From Verrucomicrobia bacterium UBA1211 (lineage in GTDB: Bacteria; Verrucomicrobiota; Kiritimatiellia; RFP12; UBA1067), in NCBI GenBank assembly GCA_002309585.1, contig DBXN01000021.1, forward strand, positions 1 through 11,463: DNA of 11,463 nucleotides, read 5' to 3'. The notes beneath the pieces are model-generated. The model worked only from the letters and a program-made list of their open reading frames with translations. It was not told the origin of the DNA and did no database searches. Made by a program: the position numbers and the translations under genes. Shown in pieces: positions 1 to 5,406 of this stretch. The stretch's first letter is position 1. Each line of letters begins with the position of its first letter.

Positions 1-56
1 GATTTGCCGAATAGCGCGCGAATTGCACGGTAAAGAGAAGAAAGAAAACGGTCATC

Positions 57-1031
57 ATGAAAAACACAGTCCACACGATTATGGTTGCGGTTGTGATGGC
101 GGCGATGGTCGCCGGCGCCGCCGACCGCGACGATCAGAAGGGTGTACGGCCCTGTTTCGACGATGCCTTCACGGCGGATCCCGCCCCGCTCGCCGTCGGA
201 GATACCCTGTACGTCTACACCGGACAGGATGCGGACGACGCGGACGGTTTCAAGATGCCGGGTTGGCGGCTCTACTCCACAAAGGATATGAAAACGTGGA
301 AGGCGCACGGCATTGTCGCTTCGCCCGACGGAAATTTCACATGGGGCGGGAAAAACACGGCATGGGCCTCGCAGTGTGTCGGACGGAACGGCAAATACTA
401 TTTCTACACCACCTGCATCGATAAACGCAAGGGCTGGTGCATGTCGATCGGCGTACTGGTCGCGGACCGCCCGGAGGGACCCTTCAAGGATCCGATCGGC
501 GAACCGCTCATCCAGCATTGCCAGGGAGATATTGATCCGACCGTCTTTGTCGATGACGACGGACAGGCCTGGCTTTATTGGGGCAATCCGCTTCTGCACA
601 CGGCGAAGCTCAATGCCGACATGATCTCCATTGACAAGTCATACGGCGACAACGGCATCAAAGTCGCGTCTGAGCGTCTTAAGGATTACCAGGAGGGTCC
701 CTGGGTGTGGAAACGGGACGGAAAGTATTACATGGCCTACGCCAGCACATGCTGTCCGGAAGGCATCGGCTATTCGATGTCCACATCGCCGGAAGGCCCG
801 TGGGAGTACAAGGGCCACATCATGGATCATGATATCCGCTCCAGCGGTAACCATCCGGGCATAGTCGCGTTCAACGGCAAATGGTACTGCTTCGGATTCG
901 GCTACCAGCGCTATCACCGTCTGAATCCCGGCGAGAAACACCGCGAGCGCCGCAGTGTCTGCTTCACGGAGATGACGTATAACCCCGACGGAACCATCCG
1001 GCAGCTGTCCTGGTGGGCCGACATCCAATAG
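57..1031 (+). CDS. Secreted glycoside hydrolase family 43 (arabinofuranosidase/xylosidase-like)
   Basis: Predicted exported glycosidase of the five-bladed beta-propeller GH43 family, whose members remove arabinose or xylose from hemicellulose and pectin side chains. Residues 1-22 form a signal peptide (hydrophobic stretch, Ala-Gly-Ala-Ala before Asp23). The inverting GH43 triad is visible: base Asp41 in FTADPAP, pKa-modulating Asp160 in GDIDPTVF, and acid Glu213 in YQEGPW. His266 in NHPGI fits the usual central-cavity histidine. The protein has 324 residues and stops right after the propeller (TYNPDGTI near the end), so it is a single catalytic domain without a carbohydrate-binding module. 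The start sits after a purine-rich stretch (34-44) rather than a strong Shine-Dalgarno site. It converges on the beta-strand-repeat gene downstream. Family is confident; substrate and subfamily are not readable from sequence alone. Confidence 0.93.
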   Translation: MKNTVHTIMVAVVMAAMVAGAADRDDQKGVRPCFDDAFTADPAPLAVGDTLYVYTGQDADDADGFKMPGWRLYSTKDMKTWKAHGIVASPDGNFTWGGKNTAWASQCVGRNGKYYFYTTCIDKRKGWCMSIGVLVADRPEGPFKDPIGEPLIQHCQGDIDPTVFVDDDGQAWLYWGNPLLHTAKLNADMISIDKSYGDNGIKVASERLKDYQEGPWVWKRDGKYYMAYASTCCPEGIGYSMSTSPEGPWEYKGHIMDHDIRSSGNHPGIVAFNGKWYCFGFGYQRYHRLNPGEKHRERRSVCFTEMTYNPDGTIRQLSWWADIQ

Positions 1032-1086
1032 CGCATCCAGAAGAACGTAGCGGAAAACAGAGGCTTAACCCGAAGAGCCTCCACGG

Positions 1087-1125
1087 CTCACCCGGAGGGT
1101 TCACCCCATCTGAAGGTTCGTCAAA
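1087..1125 (-). repeat. Dispersed 39-bp intergenic repeat, copy A
   Basis: Read on the minus strand, this stretch matches 9829-9867 (plus strand) at 35 of 39 positions, starting with TTTGACGAACCTTCAG and ending CTCCGGGTGAG against TTCCGGGTGAG. It is internally two diverged 17-bp units (CGAACCTTCAGATGGGG, then TGAACCCTCCGGGTGAG). It lies in the 171-bp gap between the convergent GH43 and beta-strand-repeat genes. The match is seen directly; that it is a genome-wide dispersed element is inference. Confidence 0.7.
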
Positions 1126-1136
1126 CGGGATCAAAG

Positions 1137-1178
1137 AGGCAATTGCAAAACCAGCCACTTTCGGTTTTGCAATTGCCT
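1137..1178 (-). terminator. 16-bp perfect hairpin between convergent genes, probable terminator
   Basis: A perfect 16-bp inverted repeat, AGGCAATTGCAAAACC (1137-1152) and its complement (1163-1178), surrounds a 10-nt loop. It lies 24 bp past the stop of the minus-strand beta-strand-repeat gene and about 105 bp past the GH43 stop. On the minus strand the stem is followed by CTCTTTG, a weak U-rich tail; on the plus strand no U-run follows. It therefore best fits as the terminator of the minus operon, possibly acting both ways. The stem is AT-rich in its core and contains the palindrome GCAATTGC in each arm, which is unusual for an intrinsic terminator. Confidence 0.55.
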
Positions 1179-1202
1179 GATATGCCGTTTCCGGTTTCTC
1201 AA

Positions 1203-3752
1203 CTACCGTATCATGATCATTGTGCCGCTGATATCCGTAAACCGGGCAATGAAGCATGTATAGGAAGTATCGTTCCATTCAACGGATGTCGATTCAATCG
1301 TTATCGAATAACCGGGAACATTTTTCGTGATCGTGAGCTTTTCAGCCAACGCTGCGGCGTCCGATTCCGGGACCGTGCAGAGCGGAATGGAGAAACCGCC
1401 TTTGGGCGGCGTTTCAAACGTGAACGTGACCGGCAAAGACTCGCCTTCCGCGACCAGTCCGCCGTTCGCCAATACGCCATAGGTCCAGCGCGGATCGCTT
1501 TTGTCAGAAGGAACGGCAAGCGTCATGGCGGTATCCGCGGAGAAGCTCAAAGCGACACCTTTCAGTGCTTCCGCGTTCTGAACGGTGATGGCGCCCGCCT
1601 GAACCGCCAACGCGGCCTGTTTCCCCGCTGTTGCCGAACCGCCCAGTACCCAGGTTCCTTCCCCGGCTTTCGCGCTTTGGGCGTTTGCGGCAAAGGTCAA
1701 CGGCACCTGTGTGGTCAGCGTCACGCCGGTGTCCGTGATGACTTTCCCCGTTCCGTTGAACGCGATGCCGCGCGTCGCGTCATCGATTGTCAGGGAAGCG
1801 AGCGGACGGAAAATCCCGTTGTCGGAGATCGACAGCGCGTTTGCGATGAAGGTGTCGGGCGCGGTGCCGAGGTTGGTTTCGTCGGCGATCTGCAGCGTGG
1901 TGGTATTTTTCAAAACCACCCCGTAGTCATCCTCGCAGCGAATCGTCATCTTCCCCGTGAACGCTGTATTGTCGGCCATCAACTTGTAGGTGCACCCGTC
2001 GCCGGTGAACTTGACGTTACCCGTTCCCTGAAGCGTGGCGTTGATCGTGCCGATCCGGGACGCGCCGCCGTGGAAACGGAAAAACCCCGAATCGGATGTC
2101 CGGATAGTGATCTGCCCGTTCAGGGTGGGCGTCTGCGACGCGCCGCCGCCCATGGAGAATCCGGTAAAGTCATAGGCGCGCAAGTCCGCGATGGTCAGGT
2201 TGCCCTGCTTGGCGACGTAGGACTTCACACTGTTCGTCCAGCCCGAAGGGTTAAACAGCGTCAGGGATTCACCCGGGAAGACATACGTCGCCGGTCCCTC
2301 GTCGCCGTGCCGGACATCACGGCCCTGAACGAGGTAGTGGTAACCCGCCTGGGCGACTTTTCCATTGGACCAGTGGCTGGCGGTCTTGAAGAGGGAGGGA
2401 TTCGCCATCCCGACCACATATGGTGTGACGCGCAGGGAGACAGTTTGAAGCCCGGTTTCCGCGTCGGTCGTTACGACCACCTCTTCGATCGGCAGACCGT
2501 AAAACTGGCTACCAATCTCAAAGTCATCGGCCGTCACCACCTTCGAGGCGGTAGGAATCGTCAGAACGGGAATCAGGGGGCTGTCGTTTTCGCCCAGCGC
2601 GGGGATGTTTTCCAATGATAGCGGGATCTTCCCGTTCTGGGTGAAGGAACCTTCGAAGTGGATGCAACTGACATGGCTGTCGGTGGTGGAGGCGATCAGC
2701 ATGATCTCGCCGCCGTTGTAGGTGAAGTTGTGGACCGTCGCCTCGACATTCGCGTTGGCGGTTTGGAACCGTCCTCCGTTCAGCGTCAGCGTGGAGGTTT
2801 CCGGCATGGAGAACCCCTCCGACAAACCGGTGCGTCCGCTGTTGATCACGATGGCGGGCACATTCACGGCGTTACCGAAGCGCAGGGTGAGCCCTTCGTG
2901 GCCGCCTTTGCGCAACGTGCCGGTTCCCGAAATCGGCCAGTTGAAGTAACAGCCGGCCTCACAGTAGATCTCACCGCCGTTCTCCGTTACCGTTAATCCC
3001 TTGTTGTCCGTTGCCGCGAAGGTTCCCCCCGAACCCGTGATATGGAACGAGCCGCCGTCCAGGACGATCGCCTCGGGGTCGAACGTTTCCGCCGGCACAA
3101 TGCCCAGCGCGGCGAGGTTGTCGATTTTCATCGTTGCGCCGCTGCCCCGCACCGTGAAGTTGCCGGCATACGTGGCGCTGTTCGCGCCGCGCACGTAGTT
3201 CGTTCCGATCATCGTGAGGATTCCCGTATCCGGGGCCCCGACCAACTTCGCCTCCAGGTTCATCATGCGGTGGTCATTCGCCCCCATGTGGAACGTAAAG
3301 GGGGCGGTACGCTTCGAATAGACCGTTGCGGTTCCACCCAGATAGACAAACGAACGCGCCGACCCGACATAAACGATTCCGCCGTAGAGCCGCAGATCAT
3401 TGATCGTGATCTTTCCGAATTTGTTTCCGCCGAAAGGGTTGCAGGTCTTGAACGACAGCTCTCCGGTGGAGGATGGGTTGTCCGGATCACCCAACGTCAG
3501 CGATTTTCCGCCGAAGGTGTAGCTGGTGCCGTTCTGCGAATCGGGCGTGCGCATCTGCCGCCCGCCACGGATCAGGAAATCCAGTTCCGCGCTGGTCGCG
3601 TCCGCCGGGGAAACCCCGCCCTGCCAGTGCAAGCCGGTATTGAACGAGGTCGTGCCCCCTCCGTCGGTCGCCACCAACTCCACATAATCCGCCACGCAAA
3701 CCAAACGCGCCGTCAGCAATGCCGCGCAAAGCACCCATCCATTCCCATTCAT
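1203..3752 (-). CDS. Secreted beta-strand-repeat (autotransporter-passenger-like) protein with two tandem modules
   Basis: An 849-residue protein, rich in Gly, Thr, Asn and Ser, in short alternating beta strands such as GTGTLRKGG and GEGTWVLGGS, the style of autotransporter passenger repeats and beta-helices. Residues 1-21 are a signal peptide ending Val-Ala before Asp22. Two collinear modules are visible. Each begins with an HWxxG motif (W43, W461), followed by a [FY]L[IV]xGRxxR motif, then a YxFxGxSLTL motif (78-87, 490-499), and further on an LGxxP motif (G217, G629). Spacing from the Trp to that Gly is 174 and 168 residues. No C-terminal outer-membrane barrel, PEP-CTERM, LPXTG or sorting domain is seen; the chain ends in GTMIMIR. 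A strong GGGAGG ribosome site (3760-3765) lies 7 nt from the ATG. It follows the nucleoside-hydrolase-like gene by 16 bp, so the two are co-transcribed. Proteins of this kind are numerous in Kiritimatiellota and Lentisphaerota; function unknown. Confidence 0.85.
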   Translation of the reverse strand: MNGNGWVLCAALLTARLVCVADYVELVATDGGGTTSFNTGLHWQGGVSPADATSAELDFLIRGGRQMRTPDSQNGTSYTFGGKSLTLGDPDNPSSTGELSFKTCNPFGGNKFGKITINDLRLYGGIVYVGSARSFVYLGGTATVYSKRTAPFTFHMGANDHRMMNLEAKLVGAPDTGILTMIGTNYVRGANSATYAGNFTVRGSGATMKIDNLAALGIVPAETFDPEAIVLDGGSFHITGSGGTFAATDNKGLTVTENGGEIYCEAGCYFNWPISGTGTLRKGGHEGLTLRFGNAVNVPAIVINSGRTGLSEGFSMPETSTLTLNGGRFQTANANVEATVHNFTYNGGEIMLIASTTDSHVSCIHFEGSFTQNGKIPLSLENIPALGENDSPLIPVLTIPTASKVVTADDFEIGSQFYGLPIEEVVVTTDAETGLQTVSLRVTPYVVGMANPSLFKTASHWSNGKVAQAGYHYLVQGRDVRHGDEGPATYVFPGESLTLFNPSGWTNSVKSYVAKQGNLTIADLRAYDFTGFSMGGGASQTPTLNGQITIRTSDSGFFRFHGGASRIGTINATLQGTGNVKFTGDGCTYKLMADNTAFTGKMTIRCEDDYGVVLKNTTTLQIADETNLGTAPDTFIANALSISDNGIFRPLASLTIDDATRGIAFNGTGKVITDTGVTLTTQVPLTFAANAQSAKAGEGTWVLGGSATAGKQAALAVQAGAITVQNAEALKGVALSFSADTAMTLAVPSDKSDPRWTYGVLANGGLVAEGESLPVTFTFETPPKGGFSIPLCTVPESDAAALAEKLTITKNVPGYSITIESTSVEWNDTSYTCFIARFTDISGTMIMIR

Positions 3753-3768
3753 CTTCCAACCTCCCTTT

Positions 3769-4767
3769 TCAGCGTCTCGCCTTCGGCGGCCGCGTCATCA
3801 GCTCATCGATCACTTTCCCCACATCCGTTTTCGGCATCTTGACCGTTACGCGGAGATGGGAACTCGCCGCGTCTGAAATCCACTCATCATCCCCGTTCGT
3901 CCCGACCATCCGGAACGTCCCGCGCTCCGTGTTGAAATAGAGGGAGAGCTCGCGGACCGCCGCCAGCACCGCCGCCTCGTCCCAGCTCGGATGCCCCGCC
4001 AACTGGTCATATGAGGTAGCCGTCACCTTGTCACGCGGAGTCAACCGGTTCTTGAAGGCGTCTTTTACGGGATTCCGCTCGTAGGCGGACTCCGCCACCG
4101 CGCGCCCCGCATAGAGGTCTCGCCCATACTGGTAATCGACAAAAATGATCGGCGTCGGCCACTGCTCGAAAACGATCTTCGACGACTGCCAATCGCCCGC
4201 TGAATTGTGCTCGTTGCCATTCGGGTAACTGCACGCCATGATGACGGTCTTCTTGACCTTCTTGGCGACCAACGATTTTCCGTCGAGCGGCGAAAAGGCA
4301 TCACCCGGCGATTCCAACAGCAGCCGGAGGTTGGAGAGGTAGCCGACCGCGCAAATCACCACGCTTCCGTCCGGCTGCGCTGCGAGCGTCTTGCGGTAAA
4401 TCTCCACCGCGTCCGGGGCGGTTTGGTTGTCCAGATGCTGATACCAGCCCGCATACTTCTCCAGCAGCCCGAATCCCTTAGCCCCCGCGCCTTCCACGCC
4501 GATTCCGCGCAGACACCCCACCGGCAGATTTGGCCGCCCGTAATACCGGTTGATCATCTCAACCACAGCCAGCCCCGCGTTGCCCCGCGTACATTGCGTC
4601 ACCGCCAGCAGGTCCGCCTCGCCCGCATCCGTCATCGCATGCAACATCGCCAACGCGCCGATGTCATCATAATCGGTGTACATGTCGGTGTCGAAAATCA
4701 CCTTCACCGGTTTGGCGGGAGTCGCAACCGCAACCGTCAACGCTAAAAATGCCGCCATCCAAGCCAT
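3769..4767 (-). CDS. Secreted inosine-uridine nucleoside-hydrolase-like protein
   Basis: A 332-residue member of the nucleoside hydrolase (IUNH) fold, whose members use a Ca2+-bound water held by N-terminal aspartates to cleave the N-glycosidic bond of ribonucleosides. The signature is DTDMYTDYDDIGAL (residues 26-39), an extended form of the usual DTDxxxDD metal site, followed by the hydrophobic pattern of the Rossmann-like core. Near the C-terminus HPSWDEAAV (W262, D263) matches the family's late Asp region. Residues 1-18 look like a signal peptide ending Thr-Pro-Ala, so the protein is probably periplasmic or secreted, unlike classical cytosolic nucleoside hydrolases. I chose ATG 4767 because it has a GGGAGGA site at 6 nt; a TTG at 4806 would add 13 residues before the signal peptide. 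First gene of an operon with the beta-strand-repeat gene. Fold is confident; activity on nucleosides is not certain for these secreted relatives. Confidence 0.85.
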   Translation of the reverse strand: MAWMAAFLALTVAVATPAKPVKVIFDTDMYTDYDDIGALAMLHAMTDAGEADLLAVTQCTRGNAGLAVVEMINRYYGRPNLPVGCLRGIGVEGAGAKGFGLLEKYAGWYQHLDNQTAPDAVEIYRKTLAAQPDGSVVICAVGYLSNLRLLLESPGDAFSPLDGKSLVAKKVKKTVIMACSYPNGNEHNSAGDWQSSKIVFEQWPTPIIFVDYQYGRDLYAGRAVAESAYERNPVKDAFKNRLTPRDKVTATSYDQLAGHPSWDEAAVLAAVRELSLYFNTERGTFRMVGTNGDDEWISDAASSHLRVTVKMPKTDVGKVIDELMTRPPKARR

Positions 4768-4773
4768 TTGCCG

Positions 4774-4780
4774 TCCTCCC
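4774..4780 (-). promoter_or_regulatory. Ribosome binding site fixing the nucleoside-hydrolase start
   Basis: GGGAGGA on the minus strand, 6 nt before the ATG at 4767-4765. It decides the start in favour of this ATG over the in-frame TTG at 4806. Confidence 0.75.
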
Positions 4781-4815
4781 CTTATTCGCGAAATATCCTC
4801 CCTCAATCTTGCAAA

Positions 4816-4844
4816 AGGGTACCAACACCGCTTTCAAGTGTCAA
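4816..4844 (-). promoter_or_regulatory. Candidate sigma70-type promoter of the nucleoside-hydrolase/beta-strand-repeat operon
   Basis: On the minus strand a perfect -35 box TTGACA (4844-4839) is followed after exactly 17 nt by TACCCT (4821-4816), a poor -10 box matching 3 of 6. Initiation would fall near 4809, giving a leader of about 42 nt. The perfect -35 with a weak -10 suggests a low-level or activated promoter. Confidence 0.5.
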
Positions 4845-4918
4845 AAACAAATATACCATTACCGCGCCTCAAATACCCAAAAGCCCGCCGCCCGCGTTTG
4901 GCACGGGAATGTGAAAAT

Positions 4919-4950
4919 GGGGAACGGGGAATGGGAGAAGGGGTGTAGGG
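4919..4950 (+). other. G-run cluster with canonical G-quadruplex spacing
   Basis: Five runs of three or four G (4919-4922, 4926-4929, 4933-4935, 4940-4943, 4948-4950) are separated by loops of 3, 3, 4 and 4 nt on the plus strand, meeting the usual G3+N1-7 quadruplex pattern. It lies about 75 bp upstream of the -35 box of the minus operon and far upstream of htrA. Any regulatory role is conjecture. Confidence 0.55.
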
Positions 4951-4981
4951 AAGCAACATGAAAACACACCTTCCGTTCTTA

Positions 4982-4999
4982 CGCGCACGCCTGTGCGCG
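4982..4999. other. 18-bp dyad CGCGCAC-N4-GTGCGCG
   Basis: A perfect 7-bp inverted repeat with a GCCT spacer in the gene-free region between the divergent units. It could be a protein-binding palindrome or a small hairpin; nothing in the sequence chooses. It is about 140 bp from the minus-operon -35 box and 230 bp from the htrA sigma54 site. Confidence 0.4.
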
Positions 5000-5105
5000 G
5001 CAATAGAAACGACGGGCGGTTGCCTGCCGGTAAATGAAGGTTGTTTTTACACGTTGTTTGGGTTGTTTCCATTTGAACGAGGGAAGGAACCGGGCGGAAA
5101 CCGAA

Positions 5106-5122
5106 CGCGACAAAATGTCGCG
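5106..5122. promoter_or_regulatory. 17-bp perfect dyad in enhancer position upstream of htrA
   Basis: CGCGACAAAATGTCGCG is a perfect inverted repeat of two 7-bp arms around AAA. Its centre (5114) is about 116 bp upstream of the -24 GG of the sigma54 site and about 140 bp from the expected start point. That is the usual place and form of an upstream activating sequence for sigma54 enhancer-binding proteins. The dyad is seen; its binding protein is unknown. Confidence 0.5.
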
Positions 5123-5165
5123 ATGGGCGGGCGGATCTGTTCCGTGCTGTCACAGGAAAGGGGCC

Positions 5166-5212
5166 AAAAACGGCGCGAAAGCGGGAAAAAAGGGAAAATG
5201 GCGGACTGAAAA
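5166..5212 (+). other. A-tract cluster between dyad and sigma54 promoter
   Basis: Short A-tracts at 5166-5170, 5178-5180, 5186-5191, 5195-5198 and 5209-5212, the first three spaced close to one helical turn, suggest intrinsic DNA curvature. In sigma54 systems the DNA between enhancer and promoter is bent to form a loop, so the position is suggestive. No clear IHF consensus was recognised. Confidence 0.35.
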
Positions 5213-5227
5213 CCGGATCGCGGGAAG

Positions 5228-5244
5228 TTGGCACGGCGGTTGCG
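5228..5244 (+). promoter_or_regulatory. Sigma54 (RpoN) -24/-12 promoter of htrA
   Basis: TTGGCACGGCGGTTGCG matches the sigma54 consensus YTGGCACGNNNNTTGCW at every defined position but the last. The invariant GG (5230-5231) and GC (5242-5243) are exactly 10 nt apart. Transcription would start near 5255, leaving a leader of about 150 nt before the htrA ATG. It lies in non-coding DNA, correctly oriented, with a candidate enhancer dyad upstream. Confidence 0.72.
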
Positions 5245-5255
5245 AATTGAGGATA

Positions 5256-5393
5256 CGTCCGCCGGCGATGGTGATGCAGTTCAAACAGGTCCGTCACAAA
5301 GCCGCAGTTCGCCCAGTCGGCGGATGGGTACAGAAAAAGGCACCATCAGGGAACGGCTGCGGCTTTGGTTTTGATCGGACGGTTTGAATCCGA
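5256..5393 (+). promoter_or_regulatory. Structured 5' leader of htrA with competing pairings
   Basis: Starting at the predicted sigma54 transcript start, 5256-5266 can pair with 5316-5326 (11 bp including two G-U). A second, perfect 11-bp stem pairs CAAAGCCGCAG (5297-5307) with 5357-5367, and GATGGTG (5267-5273) can pair with 5341-5347. The last two each cross the first, so they are alternatives or pseudoknots. A short hairpin (5375-5379 with 5389-5393) sits just before the AGGAGG site (5396-5401). It matches no riboswitch class I can recognise. The pairings are seen; regulatory folding is inference. Confidence 0.35.
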
Positions 5394-5406
5394 GTAGGAG
5401 GAAAAG

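Noticed and set aside
1143..2618. 491-codon plus-strand open frame opposite the beta-strand-repeat gene
   Set aside because: Arg/Gly-rich composition with no fold pattern, antisense to a convincing secreted protein with good ribosome site and module structure. It also starts inside the hairpin.
4811..4825. TTGGTACCCTTTGCA on the minus strand as a second sigma54 site
   Set aside because: GG and GC are 8 nt apart instead of the required 10. The sigma70-type reading with a perfect -35 fits better.
4899..4914. TTGGCACGGGAATGTG as another sigma54 site
   Set aside because: It has a good -24 half but no GC at -12. A similar TTGGCACG at about 7409 lies inside the aminotransferase and also lacks the -12 half.
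4958..5209. 83-codon plus-strand open frame in the divergent region
   Set aside because: Weak ribosome site, mixed codon use with several CGA, AGG, ATA and TTA codons, no recognisable protein features, and it overlaps the dyads.
4869..5297. 142-codon minus-strand open frame upstream of the nucleoside-hydrolase gene
   Set aside because: No domain-like pattern. It lies across the sigma54 site and G-run cluster and overlaps other open frames; best explained as chance in GC-rich DNA.
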